Part shown: positions 42,047 to 49,884 of the stretch, in pieces
Layout of the letters: every line of letters starts with the position of its first letter
Numbering within the stretch: the first letter of the stretch is position 1
From: Prevotella sp.
Lineage (GTDB): Bacteria; Bacteroidota; Bacteroidia; Bacteroidales; Bacteroidaceae
Assembly: GCA_024695815.1 (NCBI GenBank)
Contig: JAILHK010000014.1
Span: 1-64,000 of the forward strand
Direction of reading: 5' to 3'
Length of the DNA: 64,000 bases
Notes under the pieces: model-generated
Seen by the model: only the letters and a program-made list of their open reading frames with translations
Databases searched by the model: none
What the model was told of the DNA's origin: nothing
Position numbers and translations under genes: made by a program

Positions 42047-43120
42047 TTATTCTTCCGTCTGCTCCGGATCCCATGTCACGGGTACATTCTGCAAATAGAT
42101 GTAGCCAGAATGGTCGCCACCATCCAACTTCACGCAGAACCTCATGATACCCATGCTCCGTATGGCCTTTGACATGTTCTTATAGCGGGTATTATCATTG
42201 AGCACCACGCGCAGCGGTTTACCCGGCTCAAACGTAAATGCATCCGACAGGTTCTTATAAGGCATATACAGGTTGGCATCTTGGTCAATGGCCAGTGTGG
42301 GAGCACTACTACCCCAGTTGCTGCCTATTGCCACACGCTTGAATGGCTTCTTAGGCTTCAGCGTGAGCACCGTATAGATGGTACCAAAACCCTCTTCGGT
42401 TGTCTGACCATATACACCTTCCAACTGAATATCCAGCACATCGCGCAGCGGATTTATAATCAGAGGAGCGCCAACAGGCAGCTGGCTACTCATCTCCAAG
42501 TGCACCTTCGGCTCCACATCCCACTGGATGGGCACGTCTCTCAGTTTCACCACCTTCCATTTCGTGTCCTGCGTAGAGAACATATAGTCCACCAGGGCCA
42601 AGTGTGTCAACGTTCTAGGCACATCTACAAAGCGGCGACTGTCGTCCAACTTGATACGCACAAAGAAGCCTTCCTGCACATCATAGTTACCAATAATATT
42701 CATTTTCTGCTTGTACGCAGTACCCTTTGCATCATAAGCAAACGTGTTGCCGGCGTTGCCGTGGTCACCACCAATGCCAAGATTCGTCTGTGGCACCTTC
42801 ATCTTAACCTTCAGCACAGCATACACTTCACCAAACGATGGCGATGTGGTGCGACCATACACACCTTCGCACTCCACATCCATATAGTCAGCCAGCGGAT
42901 TCTCCAGCATACCGCCGCCTTCAATATTCACCTGCACGGTTCCCTCCGGCAGCTTTGCCGCCTCCGTATTATTCTCACCCACGATAGCATTAGTCACCTC
43001 GCTGGCCTTGTCAATGGCATCGCCCATCTTCTTCAGCAGCTTACCAAACTGGGCATTCGCCGGTGTACACATCATGATTCCAAGAACCACAAGTCCGAAA
43101 AGTCTCATTAGGTTTCTCAT
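42047..43120 (-). CDS. Secreted protein with two tandem ~135-residue domains
   Basis: 357 residues with signal peptide ending ANAQ, a short helical region (FGKLLKKMGDAIDKASEVTN), then two homologous domains (~65-205 and ~215-350). Each starts with 'NPL.D...V..EGVYG.TT...FG..YAVLK.K' and ends with 'V..VPI/VTWD'. I do not recognise the family. There is no YDLQGRR tag, and the gene lies on the opposite strand between two runs of tagged genes, so it is not part of that array. A minus-strand promoter element TATCTTTG lies 36 bp upstream of the start. Confidence 0.8.
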   Translation of the reverse strand: MRNLMRLFGLVVLGIMMCTPANAQFGKLLKKMGDAIDKASEVTNAIVGENNTEAAKLPEGTVQVNIEGGGMLENPLADYMDVECEGVYGRTTSPSFGEVYAVLKVKMKVPQTNLGIGGDHGNAGNTFAYDAKGTAYKQKMNIIGNYDVQEGFFVRIKLDDSRRFVDVPRTLTHLALVDYMFSTQDTKWKVVKLRDVPIQWDVEPKVHLEMSSQLPVGAPLIINPLRDVLDIQLEGVYGQTTEEGFGTIYTVLTLKPKKPFKRVAIGSNWGSSAPTLAIDQDANLYMPYKNLSDAFTFEPGKPLRVVLNDNTRYKNMSKAIRSMGIMRFCVKLDGGDHSGYIYLQNVPVTWDPEQTEE

Positions 43121-43155
43121 AATCCAAATCTATTAAATGAATAATATTCTGTTTG

Positions 43156-43163
43156 CAAAGATA
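43156..43163 (-). promoter_or_regulatory. Promoter (-7) of the two-domain secreted protein gene
   Basis: Minus-strand TATCTTTG. No clear TTG at 19-20 nt. Confidence 0.5.
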
Positions 43164-43305
43164 AACAAAAAACGCTATCATTCTTCCATTTCCCTCATTT
43201 TTTTGTCACCGATAACTGTCACAAGTGACAAGAACGCTCAGCAGAACATCACATTAAGGACAGAAAGAAGTTTGTCACTTTGTTTGTAATGTTTAACGTT
43301 TTATG

Positions 43306-43337
43306 TTTGCATGATACTGAAAAGATATTTATATTTG
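43306..43337 (+). promoter_or_regulatory. Promoter of the second tagged-gene run
   Basis: TTTG at 43306-43309, 20-nt spacer, TATATTTG at 43330-43337. It drives the broken gene at 43382 and probably the genes behind it. Confidence 0.8.
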
Positions 43338-43381
43338 CAAAATAATTCCAAACAATAACTAATAACTAAAACTAATCAATC

Positions 43382-43778
43382 ATGAACAAAAGAATTATCT
43401 TCAGCGTATTCGCATTGTTATTGTTGTCCGAGTACACTTCAGCTCAGTTGAAAGTCACATCTGATGAGAAAGTGGCTGTAGCGACAACTACACCATTGTC
43501 TTTGGCAAAGCTTACCGTGGGGAGTAATAGCTTCAACAACTCTCTTTATAATATGGGAACATACTCCCATATTGATGGTTTCCATTCTACTGTCGGTGTT
43601 GGCGTTTATGGGGGATGTACTTGATAACATCATGAACATGAATGTTATTACATACAATTACAAATATATCTCTCCATCCGAAAGTGAAGGACTTCCCGGT
43701 ATTGAAGATAACAAGGAGCTATACTTGGGTTTGAAGGAGGCAGATGCACTTATACACCTATTATTTTACGCATTATGA
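43382..43778 (+). pseudogene. Broken secreted-protein gene (frameshift/deletion)
   Basis: The first frame (43382-43624) gives a signal peptide ending TSAQ and NSFNNSLYNMGTYSHIDGFH before stopping. A second frame covers the rest (DNIMNMNVITYNYKYIS... to TGA at 43776-43778). The combination recalls tail-fibre/intramolecular-chaperone-type secreted proteins of Bacteroidetes, from which a central part has been lost near 43610. The stop overlaps the next ATG (ATGA), so the remnant still sits at the front of a transcription unit and may allow coupled translation. Promoter and signal peptide look intact. Confidence 0.65.
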
Positions 43779-44647
43779 AGAAAATACTTATACTATCCAT
43801 TATATTAAACGTATTCTTCTCCCTAAACATATTTGGAGAGGGAGAGGGCGTTCTTATTGACGGTCTTTATTATGTATTATTTGAGGAATCTGATGAAGCG
43901 ATAGTGGCCAATGGGAACAATACATGGAACGGAGAATTGAGAATTCCAGAAAAAATAACCTATAATGAAAAAGACTATACGGTAGCATATATAAAATCGC
44001 TGGCCTTTATGAATTGTAATGGGTTAACACAAGTGTTCATTCCCTCATCAATCAAGGATATATTGCACGTCTATCAAAATCTGGACAGATATAAGAATCC
44101 ATTTATATATTGTATAAATTTAGATTCAATAAACGTTGATCACGACAACCAGTATCTTACATCACAAGATGGGGTGTTATTCGATAAAGAAGAAAAAGGA
44201 CTATACGCCTACCCAAGTGGAAATAGCCGAGTGTCTTACAACGTTCCTGAGGGTACAACAAGAATTTACGACCTAGCCTTTGAGGGAAGTAAGAACTTAG
44301 CATGTATTCAAATACCCACTTCTGTAAACAGAATTGGCGGCAGCGCTTTTGCTGGCTGCACATTAGACGCCCTTGTTATTCATGGCATTCTTAAAGATGA
44401 TATCACGCAAGACATATTCCAGTATATGGATACATCAACGGTAATCTATACTCAAATCTGTCAAATTGAAAAAATCCAAAAGTTCTATAAAGGTAAAGTT
44501 CTGCCATTATCAGATTATAGTTTGCGGATTTCAGAATTGCACCAATTAAAAGGAAATGAGACAATCTTCGATCTCCAAGGCCGTCGCCTCAGCCGCATTC
44601 CTGAGAAAGGGATGTATATTAAGGATGGGAAGAAGTACGTGAAATAA
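43775..44647 (+). CDS. BspA-like leucine-rich-repeat secreted protein with C-terminal tag
   Basis: 290 residues with signal peptide (1-21). LRR_5-type repeats of the BspA/Treponema pallidum kind are seen: YIKSLAFMNCNGLTQVFIPSS, IYDLAFEGSKNLACIQIPTS and IGGSAFAGCTLDALVIHG. There are only three or four, so it is short for the family. The tag ETIFDLQGRRLSRIPEKGMYI follows. BspA-like proteins bind host matrix proteins or other bacteria in oral species. Its ATG overlaps the stop of the broken gene. Its 3' end is a junction cassette shared with the next gene. Confidence 0.82.
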   Translation: MKKILILSIILNVFFSLNIFGEGEGVLIDGLYYVLFEESDEAIVANGNNTWNGELRIPEKITYNEKDYTVAYIKSLAFMNCNGLTQVFIPSSIKDILHVYQNLDRYKNPFIYCINLDSINVDHDNQYLTSQDGVLFDKEEKGLYAYPSGNSRVSYNVPEGTTRIYDLAFEGSKNLACIQIPTSVNRIGGSAFAGCTLDALVIHGILKDDITQDIFQYMDTSTVIYTQICQIEKIQKFYKGKVLPLSDYSLRISELHQLKGNETIFDLQGRRLSRIPEKGMYIKDGKKYVK

Positions 44648-44753
44648 AAAAAGAAAAACAAGCTAATTATGAATAAAACAATCTTACTATTACTTACTCT
44701 GTTTGTACAGACCGCTGCTGCTGAAACGGAATATAGGCCATTGGTGGAGGAAG
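44564..44753 (+). repeat. Junction cassette copy 2
   Basis: 190 bp aligned without gaps to 46619-46808, with seven mismatches by eye. It covers the 28-codon tag end, the 21-bp link and the first 85 bp of the next gene (signal peptide plus ETEYRPLVEE). Confidence 0.92.
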
Positions 44754-46702
44754 ATCAGAATGATTACATCACATCGACCATTACTCCACAGACAAGCAAC
44801 AAAGTGGGGGTAGGTGCTCCGGTGTTAATGTCGTCGGCAAAGACGAAGTCACAGATCAACTATAGCAACATCCCTGATCATGCCAGAATAGTCAAGATGA
44901 CATTCCGCGGATACAACGAGGGCGAGAATGTGACACGCCATGCTAAGGTATATTTCCTCGAAACATCTCAAGTACATACGCTGGAGACTCCCTTTATATC
45001 AACCTCCGATATGACTTGTGTTTTTGACGGAGACTGCGTGATTAAGAAGGGAGGCACTGCCAGTCAGCACGAGAACATACTGGAAATAGAACTAAGCCAG
45101 CCATTTGCCAGCCATGGCAAAGTATTGTATATCATCATGGAACTCTCGGGAGAAACCACGGACACCGATGTATATTTCGAACAAGATACATATACCAAAT
45201 GCACCATGGCTGTTAGTGATAACCCCAATGAAGATTTGCCCAATAGCTCTATGCTGGGAAACATGCCAAGCGTTGTTTTTACCATCCAAACCCCTATGCA
45301 ACATCTCACTGGTCGTGTTGTCGATCAAGACGGACAACCGGTTATTGGAGCAAAGGTACAGATGGGACGAGGCGACTATGGTTCGTTTGAAGCCATGTTT
45401 GAAGGCACTACTGATGCCACTGGCTACTACGATATCCGGGTGGAGAACGCTCTGCTTTACTTAAGTATTGCTTGTTCTGCGCAGGGGTATCTGCCTTTTT
45501 ACTGTAGGGGCGTTGGTTACGACCAAGAGGACATTTCTGAGATGAACATCCGACTGTTTAATCGTGTGACCTACCCCGCTGGCCAGCGCTGCACGATTGT
45601 GCTACCTGCAAAGCCCGACGCCACCGCAGGCCGTTATTACCGGTTGTATGAAGAAGTGGCAGACACTTTGTTCTTCATGCGCGAGCCTGAACCAAAGGCA
45701 AACATGCCATACCTATTCTTCCCTGAGCGCGACTATCAGGTAGAGGTAGCCAACTTGGATTTGTCGTCAAAAACAGTAGAACCCAGCACTCAAGGAGTTT
45801 CGTTCTGCGGTATGTATTATAGCAGTGACGTAGGGATCGTGCATGCAGGCAACTCTGGAACCTTCATCATTGACAAAACGTTAGGTTGTTCGCGAGACAC
45901 GCTTTGCGGACTGCATGCATATTTCAATGCCTACATGACCAGTTGGAAAGCTCTTCAAGAAGAGAACTTCAAGTTCTTTGAGCAGGAGCCTAAGACAGAA
46001 GGCTATATCCCGCTATTGAAGGATGGTCGTACATGGAACTACACCAGTGCTACAGGCAATTTCCGCGAGTTCATCGATGGCGACACACTGATAGCAGGCG
46101 AGACTTGGAAGAAAGTATTCATTGAGAAACCACTCGGCACACCAGCTGTCTATGAAAAGGCGATGCGTGAACAGGGACGAAGAGTATATGCGATGACTCC
46201 CCACATCAACAATATCAATGTGGTGAGCTACCTATTTGCCGACTATTCCTTAGACACAGAAGATAAACTCGACGGCACGCTATTGCGACTCTTTTGGGAT
46301 TTTTACAGCTTAACCGTGGCTGAGAAAGATTCTATTCAGTCGTGTGGGCGGCTTTATCCACAACTAAAACTAGAGCAACATATTCCAACTGAATCTTCAA
46401 CGGGCAGCACCACATGGATAGAAGGCATCGGAGGCGATTGTGGCATTTATAATTCCGTGCTGTGGTCAAACGGTAACTTGGCAGGATTGTTCGACCCCAC
46501 GGCAGAGCTGTTGACTTGCTACGATGGCGATGTGTGCATCTATAATCGCGATGATTTGAGCGACAAGACCGATGGAATTATTTCACGCAAACTATTCCAT
46601 TCACAAGGAGAGGAAGCCATCTTCGACCTCCAGGGCCGTCGCCTCAGTCGCATTCCAGTGAAAGGGATGTATATTAAGGATGGGAAGAAGTACGTGAAAT
46701 AA
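44669..46702 (+). CDS. Secreted tagged multidomain protein with carboxypeptidase-regulatory-like domain
   Basis: 677 residues with signal peptide (1-18). Residues ~30-210 form a beta-rich domain (DHARIVKMTFRGYNEGENV, KVLYIIMELSGETTDTDVYF). Residues ~212-300 are a carboxypeptidase-regulatory-like (CarboxypepD_reg) fold: LTGRVVDQDGQPVIGAKVQM and TTDATGYYDIRV. After a further beta-rich stretch, residues ~485-640 carry the 'PLLKDGRTWNY...GDTLIAG...WIEGIGG' unit shared with the genes at 41095 and 46724. The tag is IFDLQGRRLSRIPVKGMYI. Its first ~28 residues (signal peptide and EYRPLVEE) are almost the same as in the next gene, and then the two diverge. Function unknown; probably surface-exposed. 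Confidence 0.78.
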   Translation: MNKTILLLLTLFVQTAAAETEYRPLVEEDQNDYITSTITPQTSNKVGVGAPVLMSSAKTKSQINYSNIPDHARIVKMTFRGYNEGENVTRHAKVYFLETSQVHTLETPFISTSDMTCVFDGDCVIKKGGTASQHENILEIELSQPFASHGKVLYIIMELSGETTDTDVYFEQDTYTKCTMAVSDNPNEDLPNSSMLGNMPSVVFTIQTPMQHLTGRVVDQDGQPVIGAKVQMGRGDYGSFEAMFEGTTDATGYYDIRVENALLYLSIACSAQGYLPFYCRGVGYDQEDISEMNIRLFNRVTYPAGQRCTIVLPAKPDATAGRYYRLYEEVADTLFFMREPEPKANMPYLFFPERDYQVEVANLDLSSKTVEPSTQGVSFCGMYYSSDVGIVHAGNSGTFIIDKTLGCSRDTLCGLHAYFNAYMTSWKALQEENFKFFEQEPKTEGYIPLLKDGRTWNYTSATGNFREFIDGDTLIAGETWKKVFIEKPLGTPAVYEKAMREQGRRVYAMTPHINNINVVSYLFADYSLDTEDKLDGTLLRLFWDFYSLTVAEKDSIQSCGRLYPQLKLEQHIPTESSTGSTTWIEGIGGDCGIYNSVLWSNGNLAGLFDPTAELLTCYDGDVCIYNRDDLSDKTDGIISRKLFHSQGEEAIFDLQGRRLSRIPVKGMYIKDGKKYVK

Positions 46703-46808
46703 AAAAAGAGAAACAAGCTAATTATGAATAAAACAATCTTACTATTACTTACTCTGTTTGTACAGACCGTTGCTGCTGAAACGGAATATAGGCCATTGGT
46801 GGAGGAAG
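46619..46808 (+). repeat. Junction cassette copy 3
   Basis: Match to 44564-44753 (seven mismatches in 190 bp by eye). It joins the 677-residue protein gene to the 455-residue protein gene. Confidence 0.92.
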
Positions 46809-48091
46809 GGAAGCACTGGATGTATGATAACTTTTTGTCAGAGCGCCCCGCCATGTATGATTACTATTACTATTATGACTTAAAAGGTGATACTTTAATT
46901 GCAGGAAAGCGATGCCTTAAAATGTATATTGAAAACGAATTTGGCAGTAAAGCCGTAGAATATAGAGGAAGTCTTTACGAGGAGAACAAAAAAGTTTATT
47001 TTTTCCCGCCGAACAAGGACACTGCAGAGTTAATCTATGACTTTGACTGTGCTGTCGGTGATACGATTCATCTATATAACGAAAATATAATAGTTAAGGA
47101 TATTAAAACTGAAGACAACGGGAACATTCCCATAAAGAAATACTCATTGCAGTACAAACCCACAAACAGAGAGTACGGGGAAACATACAACTTTACATGG
47201 ATAGAGGGCGTTGGTGCAACAAAAGATTTCTTTGCTATGATACCCCTTCCTGGTAACTACAACACATTACAGTCTTGTGAGTGTAAGGGAGAAAAGCTTT
47301 ATCAAATCATTAAGCCTGAACTTACAGAGAAAGGGTATCACAAGATGGGCATTGAAGGAAAACGTTGGAACTATATTCACTATTACATAGACGATAGTGG
47401 AGAACATTGCAAGCCTTATTCGTATGTCGTGAAAGGTGACACAGTCATTAAACGTATCAAATATCCCAAACTGATTTATCAAGATCACGAAAGAGAATAT
47501 GATGTTTGTCTTCTTTATGAGGAAGGACGATCGGTTTATAAATGTGACTTTGGCAATAATTCATTTCATCAACCTATTGCTTCACTTTATTTCGACTTTG
47601 GGAGAGAAGATTTTGGCCGGGTATATAGTTGGGAGTCAAAACAGAAGCCTGCCAATACCAACTGGATGGTATATGATGTTGACACCATTCAAGTGGATAA
47701 TCATTCTTTTCGCAGAATAATCTGCTTGCAAAAGTATTCGGAAAAGGGCCAAAGACTATCCACGATAGAAGATGGCGAGGATGTTTGGCACGACATTTGG
47801 ATTGAAGGCATAGGCTCTGTATCCTCTGGTATTGAAGAGCAACGTCCAGCGTCAGAACCACAAAACATGAACGCAAATGATTGTACTTATTTCGTGTCTT
47901 GTTATGAAGGCGATGAGTGCATCTTTATGTCTGACAATCCAAACATTCCAAATATCCCCGATAACATAAGAACAATTAGGCCATCTGTTAGCGACAAGCT
48001 TCAAATCTTCGACCTCCAGGGCCGTCGCCTCCACCGCATTCCAGAGAAAGGGATGTATATTAAGGATGGGAAGAAGTATGTAATGAAGTAG
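46724..48091 (+). CDS. Secreted tagged protein with two 'GDT...WIEGIG' units
   Basis: 455 residues with signal peptide (1-18). Two homologous ~190-residue units follow. Unit 1 (~20-200): YRPLVEEGKHWMYDN, LKGDTLIAGKRCLKMY, LIYDFDCAVGDTI, FTWIEGVGATKD. Unit 2 (~205-415): GIEGKRWNYIHY, VKGDTVIKRIKYPK, ASLYFDFGR, IWIEGIGSVSSG and FVSCYEGDECIF. The tag IFDLQGRRLHRIPEKGMYI ends in KKYVMK and is followed by the run-ending 3' cassette, as in the gene at 41095. Function unknown. Confidence 0.75.
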   Translation: MNKTILLLLTLFVQTVAAETEYRPLVEEGKHWMYDNFLSERPAMYDYYYYYDLKGDTLIAGKRCLKMYIENEFGSKAVEYRGSLYEENKKVYFFPPNKDTAELIYDFDCAVGDTIHLYNENIIVKDIKTEDNGNIPIKKYSLQYKPTNREYGETYNFTWIEGVGATKDFFAMIPLPGNYNTLQSCECKGEKLYQIIKPELTEKGYHKMGIEGKRWNYIHYYIDDSGEHCKPYSYVVKGDTVIKRIKYPKLIYQDHEREYDVCLLYEEGRSVYKCDFGNNSFHQPIASLYFDFGREDFGRVYSWESKQKPANTNWMVYDVDTIQVDNHSFRRIICLQKYSEKGQRLSTIEDGEDVWHDIWIEGIGSVSSGIEEQRPASEPQNMNANDCTYFVSCYEGDECIFMSDNPNIPNIPDNIRTIRPSVSDKLQIFDLQGRRLHRIPEKGMYIKDGKKYVMK

Positions 48092-48203
48092 AAGGGTATC
48101 ACAAAACGACTGCTTTTATGGCCTGATAGCGCTGCTATTCCTTGCGAATAGTGGCGCTGTTGCGTACTTAAAGTGGCACTATGTGGTGGGGGCTCGAAGG
48201 TAC
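48005..48203 (+). repeat. Run-ending 3' cassette, copy 2
   Basis: 199 bp matching 41827-42023, with scattered substitutions and a 2-nt insertion near the end. It contains the tag end, stop and array IV. Together the two copies bracket about 6 kb as direct repeats. Confidence 0.88.
48126..48182. repeat. 22-bp-period palindromic array IV (three units)
   Basis: Units ATAGCGCTGCTAT (centre 48132), ATAGTGGCGCTGT (48154) and AAAGTGGCACTAT (48176), 22 bp apart. It is the sister of array III. The large 12-bp hairpin seen there is here broken by two substitutions, but unit 1 is itself more symmetric. Confidence 0.8.
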
Positions 48204-48229
48204 TTCCGTTCGGAAAATTGCAAATAAAT

Positions 48230-48260
48230 TTGCATTTTCGCTCACTTAATCGTACCTTTG
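48230..48260 (+). promoter_or_regulatory. Promoter of the GH3 amido-synthetase operon
   Basis: TTG at 48230-48232, 20-nt spacer, TACCTTTG at 48253-48260. The start codon is 22 nt downstream. Confidence 0.85.
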
Positions 48261-48282
48261 CACCATATTAATAAAAGAACAA

Positions 48283-49788
48283 ATGGATTTTACAGGAATA
48301 GCAAGAATGGTGTTTGCTTCGAGAGCGCGAGAGATAGAGCGCTACAACAACGAAGCAGAGGCACTGCAGAGAGCAGCGCTCAATCACTTGTTGGACAAAG
48401 CTAAGGATACGGAATACGGACGGAAACATATCTTTGCCGCCACCCGTGGTTATGAAGACTTTGTGAAGAACACACCCGTGAACACCTACGAGGAACTGAA
48501 GGGCGATATCGACCGCATGCGACACGGCGAGAGCGACGTGCTGTGGCCCGGACGAGTGAAGTGGTATGCCAAATCGAGCGGCACTACCAACGACAAGTCG
48601 AAGTTCATACCTGTAAGCCCCGACGGACTGAAGCGTGTGCACTACCGTGGTGGTACCGATGCCGTGGTGCTCTACCTGAGAAACAACCCACAGAGCCGCA
48701 TGTTCAGTGGCAAGGGCCTGATACTGGGCGGCAGTCATGCGCCTAACTACAACCTGCCGGGCGCGCTGGTGGGCGACCTTAGCGCTATCCTAATAGAAAA
48801 TATCAACCCCATGGTGAACCTGTTTCGCGTGCCTGCAAAAGAGACTGCCCTGCTGAGCGACTTCGAGATCAAGCGCGACCGCATTGCCAAGGAGGCCATG
48901 ACCAAAGACGTGACCAACCTGAGCGGTGTGCCCTCGTGGATGCTATCGGTACTGAACCGCGTGATGGAACTGTCGGGCAAGCAGCACCTGGAAGAGGTGT
49001 GGCCCAACCTGGAGGTGTTCTTCCATGGTGGCGTGGCCTTCACACCCTACCGCGAACAGTATCAGCAGCTTATCACCTCGCCACGCATGCACTATATGGA
49101 GACCTATAATGCCAGCGAGGGCTTCTTCGGATTGCAAGACGATCCTGCCGACAAGTCGATGCTGCTGATGATAGACTATGACGTGTTCTACGAGTTTCAG
49201 GAGATGGGCACCGACAACATCGTACCTCTGTGGGGCGTGGAGAAAGGCAAGAACTATGCCATGCTGATCAGCACCTCGTGCGGTCTGTGGCGCTACATGA
49301 TTGGCGACACGGTGATGTTTACCTCTACCAATCCCTATAAGTTTATCATCTCTGGTCGCACAAAATACTTCATCAATGCCTTCGGCGAGGAGCTGATACA
49401 GGATAATGCCGAACAGGGACTGGCCTATGCCTGCGAGAAGACTGGCGCACAGGTGCTGGAATACACCGCTGCCCCCGTATTTATGGACCAAAACGCTAAG
49501 TGCCGCCACCAGTGGCTCATAGAGTTCTCTACACCACCTGCCGACATCAACGAGTTTGCCTCGATACTGGACCGCAAGTTGCAGGAGCTGAACAGCGACT
49601 ACGAGGCCAAGCGCTACAAGGGCATCACCCTGCAACCACTGGAGATTGTGGTGGCACGCCAGGGACTGTTCAACGACTGGCTGAAGGCTAAGGGAAAACT
49701 GGGCGGACAGCACAAAGTGCCCCGACTGAGCAACGAGCGCAAACATATTGAGGAGTTACTGGCTCTTTCATCGGAAGATGAGAGATGA
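48283..49788 (+). CDS. GH3 (auxin-responsive type) acyl-acid amido synthetase family protein
   Basis: 501 residues, cytoplasmic. This is the plant GH3 fold of the ANL adenylating superfamily, not a glycoside hydrolase. Motifs: the ATP loop AKSSGTTNDKSKFIP (~95-109), FFHGGVAFTPYREQY, TYNASEGFFGLQDD (~268-281) and GLWRYMIGDTVMF. Bacterial members are poorly studied; they should adenylate a carboxylate and pass it to an amine. The last codons (EDER then TGA) come from the inverted repeat at 49776. The next gene starts within 3 bp. The GH3/Ig-like lipoprotein/DUF3108 order looks like a conserved Bacteroidetes operon. Confidence 0.9.
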   Translation: MDFTGIARMVFASRAREIERYNNEAEALQRAALNHLLDKAKDTEYGRKHIFAATRGYEDFVKNTPVNTYEELKGDIDRMRHGESDVLWPGRVKWYAKSSGTTNDKSKFIPVSPDGLKRVHYRGGTDAVVLYLRNNPQSRMFSGKGLILGGSHAPNYNLPGALVGDLSAILIENINPMVNLFRVPAKETALLSDFEIKRDRIAKEAMTKDVTNLSGVPSWMLSVLNRVMELSGKQHLEEVWPNLEVFFHGGVAFTPYREQYQQLITSPRMHYMETYNASEGFFGLQDDPADKSMLLMIDYDVFYEFQEMGTDNIVPLWGVEKGKNYAMLISTSCGLWRYMIGDTVMFTSTNPYKFIISGRTKYFINAFGEELIQDNAEQGLAYACEKTGAQVLEYTAAPVFMDQNAKCRHQWLIEFSTPPADINEFASILDRKLQELNSDYEAKRYKGITLQPLEIVVARQGLFNDWLKAKGKLGGQHKVPRLSNERKHIEELLALSSEDER

Positions 49789-49884
49789 TAGATGAAAGAT
49801 ATGATTAGATTTAACAATAAGAGCCAACGGAAAGGTGTGTTTGGGAATATGGTAATCATATCTCTCATCTTTCATCTTTCACTT
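49776..49884. repeat. Inverted repeat, family 'AGATATGATTAGA', copy 2, overlapping two genes
   Basis: Arms at 49776-49807 and 49853-49884 align with the perfect 32-bp repeat at 52638, with several mismatches. The left arm contains the stop codon of the GH3 gene and the start of the next gene. The right arm encodes the hydrophobic IISLIFHLSL core of that gene's lipoprotein signal peptide. Confidence 0.8.

Noticed and set aside
48283..49788. Assignment as a glycoside hydrolase family 3 enzyme because of the name GH3
   Set aside because: The motifs (SSGTTNDKSKFIP, YNASEGFF) are those of plant-type GH3 adenylating amido synthetases, unrelated to glycoside hydrolase family 3.
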